Positions 1 to 8,185 of a DNA stretch of 64,000 nt are shown piece by piece (the first letter of the stretch is position 1; each line of letters begins with the position of its first letter). The stretch lies in the NCBI RefSeq assembly GCF_030316845.1, contig NZ_JASZYS010000004.1, positions 62,001 to 126,000 of the forward strand, read 5' to 3'. A program made the translations under genes and the position numbers. Source of the stretch: Variovorax davisae. Lineage in GTDB: Bacteria > Pseudomonadota > Gammaproteobacteria > Burkholderiales > Burkholderiaceae_C. The notes beneath the pieces were generated by a model. That model searched no databases. It was given only the letters and a program-made list of their open reading frames with translations, and was not told the origin of the DNA.

Positions 1-300
1 ATCTCGGGCCACTACCACGACACCTACGGCCAGGCGCTGGGCAACACGCTGGCCAGCCTCGAGCTGGGCGTCTGGCAGTACGACACCTCGTCCGCCGGGC
101 TCGGCGGCTGCCCCTACGCTAAGGGCGCGACCGGCAACGTCGCGACCGAGGACGTGGTCTACATGCTGCACGGCATGGGCATCGAGACCGGCATCGACCT
201 GGATCTGCTGATCGATGCCGGCGTCTACATCAGCGACGCACTCGGCCGCGAGCCCAATTCGCGGGCATCCAAAGCGATCCGCAACAAGCGGGCCAACTGA
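1..300 (+). CDS. hydroxymethylglutaryl-CoA lyase, C-terminal part (5' end outside window)
   Basis: The first 99 codons are the end of an HMG-CoA lyase, the TIM-barrel enzyme that splits 3-hydroxy-3-methylglutaryl-CoA into acetyl-CoA and acetoacetate in leucine breakdown. The stretch GLGGCPYAKGATGNVATED contains the family's active-site cysteine loop, and the preceding SGHYHDTYG carries the metal-binding H-x-H of the DRE-TIM fold. It ends in TGA one base before the ATG of the YbaK gene, so it probably heads or belongs to the same transcript. Only the missing 5' end limits the call. Confidence 0.93.
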   Translation: MSGHYHDTYGQALGNTLASLELGVWQYDTSSAGLGGCPYAKGATGNVATEDVVYMLHGMGIETGIDLDLLIDAGVYISDALGREPNSRASKAIRNKRAN

Positions 301-301
301 C

Positions 302-790
302 ATGTGCGGTGCCGAGCTGACTTCATTGCCGGAGGGCGTGCAGCGAGTCGCCCGCCTGCTGCAGGACAAGGGCCATGGCCACGCGCCGCGGATGCTCGAC
401 GACGCCGCGCGCACCGCGCAGCAGGCTGCCGATGCGCTGGGCATCGAGGTCGCGCAGATCGCCAAGAGCATCGTCTTTCGCCGCAAGTCCGACGACGCCG
501 CGGTGCTGGTCGTGACCTCGGGCGACAAGCGGGTCGACGAGAAGAAGGTCGAGGCGCTGGTCGGCAAGCTGGGCCGCGCCGATGCCGAGTTCGTCAAGTC
601 GAAGACCGGCTTCTCGATCGGCGGCGTGTCGCCGTTCGCGCATGCCGTGGCACCGGTGATGCTGATCGACCGCGAGCTGTTCCGCTTCGAGGAGATCTGG
701 GCGGCGGCCGGCCATCCGCATGCGGTGGTTCGACTGCATCCGCGTGAACTCGAAGGCCTGACCGGCGCGCCGGTCGCGGACGTGGTGTGA
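302..790 (+). CDS. YbaK/EbsC-type aminoacyl-tRNA deacylase
   Basis: This 162-residue protein has the YbaK/aa-tRNA deacylase fold, which hydrolyses mischarged aminoacyl-tRNA (typically Cys-tRNAPro or a related error). Visible family features are the KSIVFR strand near residue 58, the VVTSGDKRVD segment with the conserved lysine, and the GFSIGGVSPFAH loop near residue 113 that lines the substrate pocket. The ATG at 302 follows the lyase stop by one base; an in-frame extension back to 215 would lie inside the lyase and is rejected. The substrate cannot be told from sequence alone. Confidence 0.9.
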   Translation: MCGAELTSLPEGVQRVARLLQDKGHGHAPRMLDDAARTAQQAADALGIEVAQIAKSIVFRRKSDDAAVLVVTSGDKRVDEKKVEALVGKLGRADAEFVKSKTGFSIGGVSPFAHAVAPVMLIDRELFRFEEIWAAAGHPHAVVRLHPRELEGLTGAPVADVV

Positions 791-1041
791 GCATCGCCTC
801 CCTTTCGACCCTGCCGGCGCGCGCCGCGGTCGCACGCGCCATGCACGGCGACCTGCCGTCGCCCTGCATCTCGATCTGCCGGATGGTGCCGGCCACGGGC
901 TTTTGCGAGGGCTGCCTGCGCACCATCGACGAGATCGCCGCCTGGAGCCGGATGGACGATGCCGGCAAGCGCAGCATCTGGCGCGCGATCGAACTGCGTG
1001 CCGAGGCCGGGTTCGGCATCGCCGCCGGAGACACGCCATGA
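787..1041 (+). CDS. DUF1289 domain protein
   Basis: This 84-residue protein carries the DUF1289 cysteine pattern: SPCISICRM followed by GFCEGCLRTIDEIAAW, four cysteines that look like a small metal site. The family has no established function that I know of. The start is GTG at 787, sharing four bases (GTGA) with the stop of the YbaK gene, and its own stop overlaps the next ATG. Such double overlaps suggest translational coupling of the three genes. Confidence 0.88.
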   Translation: MSIASLSTLPARAAVARAMHGDLPSPCISICRMVPATGFCEGCLRTIDEIAAWSRMDDAGKRSIWRAIELRAEAGFGIAAGDTP

Positions 1042-1682
1042 AGCACCTCACCTGCCACCTCGACTTCATCTCGCCCTATGCCTACCTGGCCTTCGAGCAC
1101 CTGCCGCAGGCGCTCGAAGGCCTCAGCTACAGCGTGGCCTACCGGCCGGTGCTGCTTGGCGCGCTGCTCAAGCACCACGGCCAGCTCGGCCCGGCCGAGA
1201 TCCCGGCCAAGCGCAGCTGGACCTACCGCCACGTGCTGTGGCTCGGCCAGGCGCACGGCATCCCGATCCGGATGCCCGCGACGCACCCCTACAACCCATT
1301 GCCGCACCTGCGGCTGGCGCTGGCGACCAGCGCCGACGGCGACATCAGCCGGCAGGTGGCCGAGACCGTGTTTCGCGATGTCTGGCGCAGCGGCGAGGAG
1401 CCCGGCGACGCGACGCGCCTGGCGGCGCTCGCGGCGGCGCTGCGGCAGCAGCGCGACGCGAGCGGCGACGCGGTCAAGTCGCAGCTCAAGGCCAACACCG
1501 ACGACGCCATCGCGCGCGGCGTGTTCGGCGTGCCGGCCTTCGAGGTCGACGGCCGGCTGTTCTGGGGCTTCGACGGCCTCGCGATGCTGCGCGCCTACCT
1601 GCGCGGCGAAGCCTGGTTCGATGGCCCGGACTGGGCGGCCGCCGACCAGCGTCCCTCGCTGCTGCGCAGCAGCAATAAGTAG
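1038..1682 (+). CDS. 2-hydroxychromene-2-carboxylate isomerase, DsbA/GST-kappa family
   Basis: The 214-residue product has a thioredoxin-like GST-kappa fold. The opening HLDFISPYAYLAFEHL holds the serine-proline that replaces the CxxC of DsbA and acts as the glutathione-binding site in 2-hydroxychromene-2-carboxylate isomerases. The late motif GVFGVPAFEVDGRLFWG contains the cis-proline. Members isomerise aromatic ring-fission products in naphthalene-type catabolism, but many have unknown substrates, and no aromatic pathway genes are adjacent. The ATG at 1038 overlaps the DUF1289 stop as ATGA. No clear terminator follows. Confidence 0.87.
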   Translation: MKHLTCHLDFISPYAYLAFEHLPQALEGLSYSVAYRPVLLGALLKHHGQLGPAEIPAKRSWTYRHVLWLGQAHGIPIRMPATHPYNPLPHLRLALATSADGDISRQVAETVFRDVWRSGEEPGDATRLAALAAALRQQRDASGDAVKSQLKANTDDAIARGVFGVPAFEVDGRLFWGFDGLAMLRAYLRGEAWFDGPDWAAADQRPSLLRSSNK

Positions 1683-1825
1683 TTTTACTGCCATCTGAAA
1701 CGTAAGGCGCGGGTTACACCCTAATTCGTCAGCCGCCGTTCAGTTTCGCGACAGCCTCGGGTCAGTCGCCGCTCCAAGAATGATGCACGTCCCACGCCGT
1801 GGGCGCAAATTCAACAGGAGACGAC
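1683..1825. other. intergenic region upstream of the MFS transporter
   Basis: This 143-bp gap contains no ORF with coding character. A Shine-Dalgarno sequence (AGGAG at 1816-1820) lies six bases before the ATG at 1826 and decides that start. I do not see a convincing -35/-10 pair or a terminator for the upstream genes. Confidence 0.5.
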
Positions 1826-3517
1826 ATGGCAGCCACACTAGATTCGAGGGGAGCGGCAAACGTTCCCCGGCCCATGAGCAAGGAGGAGAAGAAGGTCATC
1901 TTCGCCTCGTCGCTCGGGACCGTTTTCGAGTGGTACGACTTCTATCTGTACGGCTCGCTGGCGCCCGTGATCGCGCGCCAGTTCTTCAGCGGCCTGGACG
2001 CCGGTGCGGCCTTCATCTTCGCGCTGCTGGCCTTCGCGGCCGGCTTCCTGGTGCGCCCCTTCGGCGCCATCGTGTTCGGCCGCCTCGGCGACATGATCGG
2101 CCGCAAGTACACCTTCCTGGTCACGATCCTGATCATGGGCCTGTCGACCTTCATCGTCGGCCTGCTGCCCAGCTACGCGACCATCGGCGTCGCGGCGCCC
2201 GTGATCCTGATCGCGCTGCGCATGCTGCAGGGGCTGGCGCTCGGCGGCGAGTACGGCGGTGCCGCCACCTACGTGGCCGAGCATTCGCCGCACGGCAAGC
2301 GCGGCGCCTACACCTCGTGGATCCAGACCACCGCCACGCTCGGCCTGTTCCTGAGCCTGCTGGTGATCCTGGGTGTCCGTGAAGGGATGGGCGAAGCCGC
2401 CTTCGCCGACTGGGGCTGGCGCATTCCGTTCCTGGTCTCGATCCTGCTGCTCGGCATCTCGGTCTGGATCCGGCTGTCGCTGTCCGAGTCGCCGGCCTTC
2501 CAGAAGATGAAGGCCGAGGGCAAGACCTCCAAGGCGCCGCTGTCCGAATCCTTCGGCCAGTGGAAGAACCTGAAGATCGTGATCCTGGCACTGGTGGGCC
2601 TGACCGCCGGCCAGGCCGTGGTCTGGTATTCGGGCCAGTTCTACGCGCTGTTCTTCCTGACGCAGCAGCTCAAGGTCGATGCGACCACCGCCAACCTGAT
2701 GATCGCCGCCGCGCTGCTGCTCGGCACGCCCTTCTTCGTGATCTTCGGCACGCTGTCCGACAAGATCGGCCGCAAGCCGATCATCATGGCCGGCTGCCTG
2801 CTGGCGGTGGTGACCTACTTCCCGGTCTTCAAGATGCTGACCGAGAACGCCAACCCCGACCTGGCGCGCGCGCAGGCCACGGCCGGCGTCGTCGTGACCG
2901 CCGATCCGCGTTCGTGCTCGTTCCAGGGCAACCCGGTGGCCCGCGAGATCGACTTCCGCAGCTCCTGCGACATCGCCAAGCGCTACCTGGTGCAGAACTC
3001 GGTGAGCTATGAGCGCGCCGACGGCCCGGCCGGCTCGCCCGCAGTGATCAAGATCGGCAACGCGACCATCACGGCGCCGACCGGCAACGTGGTCAACAGC
3101 AAGTTCGACGAAGCCTCGGCCAAGGAGATCGCGGCCTTCAAGAAGGCCGTCGCCGAACAGCTGAAGGCTGCGGGCTACCCGAGCAAGGCCGACCCGGCGA
3201 AGATCAACAAGGCCATGACGGTGGCCCTGCTGTTCTACCTGGTGCTGCTGGTGACCATGGTCTACGGCCCGATCGCCGCGATGCTGGTCGAACTGTTCCC
3301 GACCCGCATCCGCTACACCTCGATGAGCCTGCCGTACCATATCGGCAACGGCTGGTTCGGCGGCCTGCTGCCGACCACCGCCTTCGCGATCGTGGCCAGC
3401 ACCGGCAACATGTACAACGGCCTCTGGTATCCGATCGTCATCGCCGCGATGACGCTGGTGATCGGCACCATCTTCATCCGCGAGACCAAGGACGTGGACA
3501 TCTACGCGAACGACTGA
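1826..3517 (+). CDS. MFS transporter, metabolite:H+ symporter (MHS) type, with periplasmic insert
   Basis: A 563-residue major facilitator of the metabolite:proton symporter group (ProP/KgtP-like), moving a small organic solute across the inner membrane. GTVFEWYDFYLYG in TM1 and GRLGDMIGRKYTFL and GTLSDKIGRKPIIM in the two 2-3 type loops are diagnostic. It is about 110 residues longer than typical members because of a hydrophilic insert (about residues 342-460) after TM9, which topology places in the periplasm; it carries two cysteines (SCSFQG and SSCDIAK). The insert shares codon use with its surroundings and keeps frame. The substrate is unknown. The start is set by AGGAG at 1816-1820 and a terminator follows. 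Confidence 0.92.
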   Translation: MAATLDSRGAANVPRPMSKEEKKVIFASSLGTVFEWYDFYLYGSLAPVIARQFFSGLDAGAAFIFALLAFAAGFLVRPFGAIVFGRLGDMIGRKYTFLVTILIMGLSTFIVGLLPSYATIGVAAPVILIALRMLQGLALGGEYGGAATYVAEHSPHGKRGAYTSWIQTTATLGLFLSLLVILGVREGMGEAAFADWGWRIPFLVSILLLGISVWIRLSLSESPAFQKMKAEGKTSKAPLSESFGQWKNLKIVILALVGLTAGQAVVWYSGQFYALFFLTQQLKVDATTANLMIAAALLLGTPFFVIFGTLSDKIGRKPIIMAGCLLAVVTYFPVFKMLTENANPDLARAQATAGVVVTADPRSCSFQGNPVAREIDFRSSCDIAKRYLVQNSVSYERADGPAGSPAVIKIGNATITAPTGNVVNSKFDEASAKEIAAFKKAVAEQLKAAGYPSKADPAKINKAMTVALLFYLVLLVTMVYGPIAAMLVELFPTRIRYTSMSLPYHIGNGWFGGLLPTTAFAIVASTGNMYNGLWYPIVIAAMTLVIGTIFIRETKDVDIYAND

Positions 3518-3524
3518 GGTTCGC

Positions 3525-3556
3525 AGGCACGAGGGCCTCTTCGGTCCTCGGTTCAA
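3525..3556 (+). terminator. imperfect hairpin downstream of MFS gene
   Basis: CGAGGGCC and GGTCCTCG can form an eight-pair stem with one G-T wobble and a five-base loop just after the transporter stop. No T-run follows directly, so it may be an mRNA 3'-end structure rather than the terminator itself. Confidence 0.4.
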
Positions 3557-3557
3557 C

Positions 3558-3595
3558 AAAGAGGCTTCTCGCCGATCCGGCGCGAGGCCTTTTTC
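3558..3595 (+). terminator. Rho-independent terminator after MFS gene
   Basis: An imperfect GC-rich stem (GAGGCTTCTCGCC paired with GGCGCGAGGCC, with small bulges) is followed by TTTTT. Its position 40 bases past the transporter stop and before a gene with its own start fits a terminator. Confidence 0.6.
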
Positions 3596-3619
3596 TTGAA
3601 CACCCCGGGAGACTCAATC

Positions 3620-3772
3620 ATGTGGAAAATCGTCGTCGGCTTCGTCATCTTCGCGGCCATCGTGCTGTACGTGCTCAGCAAGGCGGGCGGCAATGTCGAC
3701 ATGTCGGGCGAGAAGCACGGCGGCGACGCGACCCATGCGCCGGCGCCGGCCGCGGCCGGCGAATCGAAGTAG
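3620..3772 (+). CDS. small single-pass membrane protein, 50 residues
   Basis: A short gene with a hydrophobic segment KIVVGFVIFAAIVLYVLSKA at residues 3-22 followed by a charged, histidine-, alanine- and proline-rich tail, so a single-pass inner-membrane peptide with its tail outside by the positive-inside rule. GGGAGA at 3607-3612 serves as a ribosome site eight bases before the ATG. I recognise no family; similar unnamed membrane peptides are common in Comamonadaceae. It ends three bases before the convergent mdcH stop. Confidence 0.65.
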   Translation: MWKIVVGFVIFAAIVLYVLSKAGGNVDMSGEKHGGDATHAPAPAAAGESK

Positions 3773-3775
3773 CGA

Positions 3776-4678
3776 TCAGTCGGCGTGCCGCCCGATCCAG
3801 TCGACGATGCCGCCGGCGCTGCGGAACTCGTCGGCCGAGCGCGCGGGGATGTCCGGGTGGCGCTGGTTCCAGATCCGCGCCAGGGCCTGTCCAGGGCCGA
3901 TCTCGAGCACGCAGCCCACGCGCCGCGCCGCGATGCCCTCCATGCATTGGTCCCAGCGCACCGTGTGGTCGAGCTGACGGGCCAGCGCGGACCGGGCATG
4001 GGCGGCATCGCGCACGCGCCCTGCGACATTGCTGAGCAGCGGGAGCCGCGGCGAGGCGAAGGGCTGCGTCGCCAGCCGCGCTTCGAAGGCCCGCGCCGCC
4101 TCGGCCATCCACGGCGTGTGCGAGGCGACCCCGACATGGAGCGCCGTGACGCGGCCGCCCTGGCGCAATGCCGCATCGGCGGCCGCCGCGAGCGATGACC
4201 TGGGGCCGCCCAGCACCACGCTGGCCGGGTCGTTGCGAATGGCGATCCGCAGCCCGAACGCGCTGCACAGCTGGGCCATCGCCTCGTCCGCCAGGCCGCT
4301 GACCGCCAGCAGCCCGGCGTCGCAGCGCCGGGCGTCGCGGTCCATCAGCGCGGCGCGGTGCTGCACCAGCGCGATCGCATCGCCCGTCGTGCAGACGCCG
4401 GCCGCCGCGAAGGCCGCGACCTCGCCGACGCTGTAGCCGGCGACGACCGCGGGTTCCGGCAGCCGGGGCGCGAGCTGTGTCCACGCGGCCAGCCCGAGTC
4501 CGGTCAGGAGCAGTTGCGCATGCGCGTTGCGGCCGGCCCAGTCGCGATCGTGGAGGCGCTGGCGCCAGTCCGCGCCCAGCACGTGCGCCACGCTCGACAG
4601 CAGCTCGTCGTCGGCCAGCCAGGCCAGCATCGCGGGATGCTGCATCCCCTGGCCCGAAAAGATCAGCGCGAAGCTCAT
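3776..4678 (-). CDS. mdcH: malonate decarboxylase malonyl transferase subunit MdcH
   Basis: A 300-residue FabD-like acyltransferase that loads malonyl from malonyl-CoA onto the MdcC acyl carrier to charge the decarboxylase. It shows the FSGQGMQ opening (residues 7-13), the nucleophile elbow GYSVGEVAAF with Ser83, and the SHTPWM motif with catalytic His187. It is the last gene of the mdc operon, 12 bases after mdcB. Length and motifs match the family. The context separates it from the fatty-acid-synthesis enzyme FabD. Confidence 0.94.
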   Translation of the reverse strand: MSFALIFSGQGMQHPAMLAWLADDELLSSVAHVLGADWRQRLHDRDWAGRNAHAQLLLTGLGLAAWTQLAPRLPEPAVVAGYSVGEVAAFAAAGVCTTGDAIALVQHRAALMDRDARRCDAGLLAVSGLADEAMAQLCSAFGLRIAIRNDPASVVLGGPRSSLAAAADAALRQGGRVTALHVGVASHTPWMAEAARAFEARLATQPFASPRLPLLSNVAGRVRDAAHARSALARQLDHTVRWDQCMEGIAARRVGCVLEIGPGQALARIWNQRHPDIPARSADEFRSAGGIVDWIGRHAD

Positions 4679-4690
4679 GGTGCAGGCGCG

Positions 4691-5551
4691 TCAGATGCGC
4701 TCGCAGACCCGCCGCATCCAGCAGGCCGCGGCCAGCGTGTCGGCCGCGCCGCCGGGCGACAGGCGGCGGGCGACGAAGTCGCGGTGCAGGGCCCGGGCGG
4801 CGGCGAAGCCGTGGTCGCTGGCTGCGCCGCCTTGCGCGAGATAGCCGCGCGCTGCCTGCTGCGCGTGGCGCAGTCCCGCCATGCCGCCGCGGTGCGCGAG
4901 GTTGCTGTCGTCCAGCGTGGCCATGGTGGCGAACAGGGTGTCGACGCGTGCGCGCTGGGCACCCAGGCCGCGCCGCAGCGCAGAGGCGAGGGCGGGTACG
5001 GCCGTGTCGAACAGCACCGGGAAAGCCAGTGCCGCTTCTTCCGATGCGCTGCGCAGGCCATGGCGGCGCGCGGCGATGCCGCCCGGCAGGGTCGAGACGC
5101 GCCGGGTGCGCGCCGCCAGCGCATCGCCCCAATGGCGGCGCAAGGCCTGGCGAAGCGCGTGCGGGTCCGGCGGCGCGCCGTCGCGGAGCAAAGCGCCCGC
5201 CGCGGCGCACAGCAGGCCGAGCGTGAAGATGGCGCCGCGGTGCGTGTTGATGCCGCCGGTGGCCGCCAGCATGCGTGCCTCGGCGGCGACGCCGCAGCGC
5301 TCCAGCGCATCGAACGGCGCACGGGCCTCGCCCAGGGCGCAGATCTGCACGAAGTAGTGGCGCAAGGCGAACAGGCTGCGCATGAAGGTGTGGGCATCCA
5401 TGTCCGCGTGGCTGCCGCTGTCGACGAAGGACACCAAGCCCGGCTTGGGCGCCAGCGCGAGCTCGTCGTGCAGCGCCAGGGTGGCGGCGCGTCCGATGTC
5501 GGCCGCGCTGCGTCGGGCGGCGCGTCGAGCCGGCAGTCGGGCAGCGTTCAT
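4691..5551 (-). CDS. mdcB: triphosphoribosyl-dephospho-CoA synthase MdcB
   Basis: This 286-residue CitG/MdcB-family enzyme makes 2'-(5''-triphosphoribosyl)-3'-dephospho-CoA from ATP and dephospho-CoA, the precursor of the malonate decarboxylase prosthetic group. Family landmarks are LALAPKPGLVSFVDSGSHADMD near residue 32 (shown here as two overlapping halves), ATGGINTHRGAIF near residue 97 and LDDSNLAHRGG near residue 217. The ATG at 5551 overlaps the mdcG stop as ATGA, and an upstream in-frame extension lies inside mdcG. Product goes to MdcG, encoded just upstream. Confidence 0.94.
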   Translation of the reverse strand: MNAARLPARRAARRSAADIGRAATLALHDELALAPKPGLVSFVDSGSHADMDAHTFMRSLFALRHYFVQICALGEARAPFDALERCGVAAEARMLAATGGINTHRGAIFTLGLLCAAAGALLRDGAPPDPHALRQALRRHWGDALAARTRRVSTLPGGIAARRHGLRSASEEAALAFPVLFDTAVPALASALRRGLGAQRARVDTLFATMATLDDSNLAHRGGMAGLRHAQQAARGYLAQGGAASDHGFAAARALHRDFVARRLSPGGAADTLAAACWMRRVCERI

Positions 5552-6234
5552 GTCTCTATCTCCAGGACAGGCGCATGGCGGCGCAGGAACGAGACATCCG
5601 CCATCGCCGCGCCATGCAGCCGCTTCACGAGCAGGCGCCGGGCCCGGCCTGCGCGCCATGCCTGCCATTCGCGCCAGGCCACGGCCGTGCCGTCCGCGAA
5701 CACCAGTTCGCCATCCAGCCGCGGCTGGCGGGGCGCGAAGCCTTCGAGGTGGCGAACGACCGTGTCCGCGTGCCCGGCGTCGTCGACGGCGATCCACAGG
5801 TCGACGTCGGAGCTCTCGCGCAGGTATTCGAGGCCGGTCAACAGCTGCCAGCCGTAGCCGCCGTAGACCCGTGCCGGCGCGCGGCAGTCGGCGAGCGACT
5901 GGCCGAGCGCGCGCAGCGCGGCGCGGGGCCCGCGCGGCAGCAGGCCCAGCGCATCGACGGCGCGCGGAAACTCGTCGAACCAGGCGAGCGCGCTGCGGGG
6001 CGCCAGGATGGCCAGGCGCCGCCGATCCCATTGCAGTGGGGCCGGCAGGCCGAGCGCGATGGGGGCCTGCGCCGGATCGGCGTGCGCCGGCTGCCGCGTC
6101 ACGACCAGCGGCAGCCGGTGAGCGGCCCAGTGGTCGACGCAGGCCCGTGCCTGGGCGTCCCAGGCCTGCGCGCGGACGACGGCCCAGCCCGCGTCCGTCA
6201 GGCAAGCCAGCCGATGGCGTCGCAGCGGCATCAT
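5548..6234 (-). CDS. mdcG: phosphoribosyl-dephospho-CoA transferase MdcG (holo-ACP synthase)
   Basis: A 228-residue nucleotidyltransferase-like enzyme that attaches the phosphoribosyl-dephospho-CoA group to a serine of the MdcC carrier, turning apo into holo malonate decarboxylase. The GYGWQLLTGLEYLRESSDVD segment (around residue 128) carries the G-S/T-x-D-x-D-type metal site (SSDVDLW). The gene begins with two methionine codons at 6234 and 6231. It sits ten bases after mdcE and overlaps mdcB. Confidence 0.93.
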   Translation of the reverse strand: MMPLRRHRLACLTDAGWAVVRAQAWDAQARACVDHWAAHRLPLVVTRQPAHADPAQAPIALGLPAPLQWDRRRLAILAPRSALAWFDEFPRAVDALGLLPRGPRAALRALGQSLADCRAPARVYGGYGWQLLTGLEYLRESSDVDLWIAVDDAGHADTVVRHLEGFAPRQPRLDGELVFADGTAVAWREWQAWRAGRARRLLVKRLHGAAMADVSFLRRHAPVLEIET

Positions 6235-6244
6235 GGTGCGGTCC

Positions 6245-6946
6245 TCAGGCGGCATCCAGCACGCGCTGCGCGACCGCGGCGGCGAGCTGGCGGCCGCCGC
6301 GCGCGGCGCCGTCGATCGCGCGCAGGTCTTCACGGGGCGAATGCGCCAGCGCCTCGCGCAGCGCCGCCGCCAGATCGCCCTGCCACAGCGAGCGCACGCC
6401 GCCCATGGCGACGTAGTTCGCCACCCCGGGCGCGAACACCGGGTTCGATTGCGACAGCGCGGCGAGCATGTCCTCGGGCAGCTTGGTCACGCGCGCCATC
6501 GCGGGGATGCGCATGACGCGGATCTCGGCCTCGGGCAGCGCATGGCAGGCGTCCGCGATCAGGCCCGAGGTGATGAAGCCGCCCGACAGCGCCTGGTCGT
6601 ACACCAGGCCGATCACGCGATGGCCGCGGCGCCGGGCAAGGTCGATGCTGGCGCCGAGGTGGGCCATCGCGCGGTTGATCCCGAGCAGTTCGTCGCGCCG
6701 CCGCAGCTGCTGGCCCTGGGTGTCGACCAGCAGCAGGATCGGCCGCTCCGGGTGCTGCGCGAGGGTGTCGAGCACCACTCGCGCCTGGGCCAGGGCCAGC
6801 CTGACGCCGATCGACGCATGGTTCGTGGTGCCGATCACGGTGATCGGCCGGCCGTCGAAGTGCGCCGTGCCTTGCAGGAAGTCGCCGTCGGCGACGATGC
6901 CATGGCCGGCGCCGAAGAGCCGGGTGGCGAGAAGGTTCCAGTCCAT
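6245..6946 (-). CDS. mdcE: malonate decarboxylase gamma subunit MdcE
   Basis: The 233-residue gamma subunit has the crotonase-like fold of carboxyltransferase alpha halves and, with MdcD, removes CO2 from malonyl-S-ACP to leave acetyl-S-ACP. LLLVDTQGQQLRRRDELLG and YDQALSGGFITSGL are typical. The ATG at 6946 is chosen because AGGAG lies seven bases upstream; an alternative ATG at 6961, five codons earlier, overlaps the mdcD stop as ATGA. Confidence 0.93.
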   Translation of the reverse strand: MDWNLLATRLFGAGHGIVADGDFLQGTAHFDGRPITVIGTTNHASIGVRLALAQARVVLDTLAQHPERPILLLVDTQGQQLRRRDELLGINRAMAHLGASIDLARRRGHRVIGLVYDQALSGGFITSGLIADACHALPEAEIRVMRIPAMARVTKLPEDMLAALSQSNPVFAPGVANYVAMGGVRSLWQGDLAAALREALAHSPREDLRAIDGAARGGRQLAAAVAQRVLDAA

Positions 6947-6957
6947 CGATTCGCTCC

Positions 6958-7833
6958 TCATGCAGGCCGCAGTGCGCGCACCGCGGCCACGTCCAGGTCG
7001 GGCACGCGGTCGGCTCCCGCAATGCCCAGGTGGGTCCACAGCGCAATGGCGTCGTCGCCGCCGTCCTCCGCGAGCGGGTCGCGCAGGCGGGCGGAGAGCA
7101 GGGCGTGTTCGGCTTCGAGCGTGGCGGGCGTGACGGGCTTCGAGGCACCGATCGCATCGATGGCCGCGTCGCGGAAGGCGGCCGCGTCGTCTTCCACCAG
7201 CATGTCGCAATCGCCGGTCAGCCAGCGGTGCTTGCCACCCGTGGTGCGCCATACCAGGGCGCGGTCGCGCGAATCGAATTCCTCCACCCCGTGCGAGGCC
7301 TCGATGACTTCCGGGCCGGACATGGCGAGCCGCCCGACATCGCTCATCACGACGTGGTCGGCACAGCGCGCGACGATGCCCATGCCGCCGAAGCAGCCGT
7401 TGGCGCCGCCGATCAGCACCACCACCGGCACGCCGGCCGCGCGCACGTCGAGCACGGCGCGCATCACCTCCGACACCGCGATCAGGCCGGCGTTGGCCTC
7501 GTGCAGCCGGACGCCGCCCGACTCCGCCAGCAGCAGCACCGCCGCCGGGCGATCGCGCAGCGCGCGGCGCAGCAGGCCGACCAGCTTGGCGCCGTGCACC
7601 TCGCCGACGCCGCCGCCCATGAAGGCGCCTTCCTGGGCGGCGACGAAGACCTCCAGCCCGCCCAGCGTCGCCCGGCCGATCGCCACGCCGTCGTCGAAGG
7701 ACGAGGGCACGCCCAGCTGCGCCAGGTGCGGGCTGGTGAGGCGCTCGGCCGGCGGCAGCCATTCGTGGAAGCTGCCCGTGTCCAGCAGCTGCGCGATGCG
7801 TTCGCGCGCCGAGCATTCGGCGTAGCTGATCAT
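6958..7833 (-). CDS. mdcD: malonate decarboxylase beta subunit MdcD
   Basis: This 291-residue protein belongs to the AccD/carboxyltransferase beta group and forms the malonyl-ACP decarboxylase with MdcE. Seen are the EGAFMGGGVGEVHGAKLVG oxyanion-loop region near residue 74, LLLAESGGVRLHEANAG near 105, and GGANGCFGGMGI near 141. The malonate enzyme lacks the zinc ribbon of AccD, as here. The ATG at 7833 overlaps the mdcC stop (ATGA). Confidence 0.94.
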   Translation of the reverse strand: MISYAECSARERIAQLLDTGSFHEWLPPAERLTSPHLAQLGVPSSFDDGVAIGRATLGGLEVFVAAQEGAFMGGGVGEVHGAKLVGLLRRALRDRPAAVLLLAESGGVRLHEANAGLIAVSEVMRAVLDVRAAGVPVVVLIGGANGCFGGMGIVARCADHVVMSDVGRLAMSGPEVIEASHGVEEFDSRDRALVWRTTGGKHRWLTGDCDMLVEDDAAAFRDAAIDAIGASKPVTPATLEAEHALLSARLRDPLAEDGGDDAIALWTHLGIAGADRVPDLDVAAVRALRPA

Positions 7834-8171
7834 GGCCGGGCTCCTGGCGCCGCCGCCGGCAGTTCGGCCACCGCCTGGTCGAGCCGCAGGCTGACGACCG
7901 CGGGCGTGGCGCCCATGTCGTTGATGGCGATGCGCACGCCGGCCAGCGGATGCCGCGCGTGGAAGTCGCCGAGCACGGCCTCCCAGATCGGGCCGAAGCC
8001 GCGCGCCGAGGTCTCGATGCGGACCGTGCAACCGTCGCCGCCGGCCGCTTCGAGCAGCACCTCCAGGTTGCCGGAGCCGACGACGCCGACCAGCACCGGC
8101 GCGAAGGCGCCGGCCGGTCGGGTGCCGGTGAAAGAGAAGTCGAGGGCTTCGAGGCCCGCAGGAAGGGTCAT
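7830..8171 (-). CDS. mdcC: malonate decarboxylase acyl carrier protein MdcC
   Basis: The 113-residue delta subunit carries the covalently bound phosphoribosyl-dephospho-CoA arm on which acetyl and malonyl groups are exchanged. The VGVVGSGNLEVLLE segment near residue 30 holds the serine expected to be modified by MdcG. The ATG at 8171 follows mdcA by 14 bases; longer in-frame forms run back into mdcA and are rejected. Confidence 0.93.
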   Translation of the reverse strand: MTLPAGLEALDFSFTGTRPAGAFAPVLVGVVGSGNLEVLLEAAGGDGCTVRIETSARGFGPIWEAVLGDFHARHPLAGVRIAINDMGATPAVVSLRLDQAVAELPAAAPGARP

Positions 8172-8185
8172 GGTCGTTCTCCCGT

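Noticed and set aside
3576..3606. Possible attachment site or repeat near the small membrane gene
   Set aside because: The sequence is explained by the terminator stem after the MFS gene; no second copy is seen in the window.
4691..6205. A fused MdcG-MdcB reading frame
   Set aside because: The upstream part is mdcG read in the wrong frame; the mdcB ATG at 5551 overlaps the mdcG stop normally.
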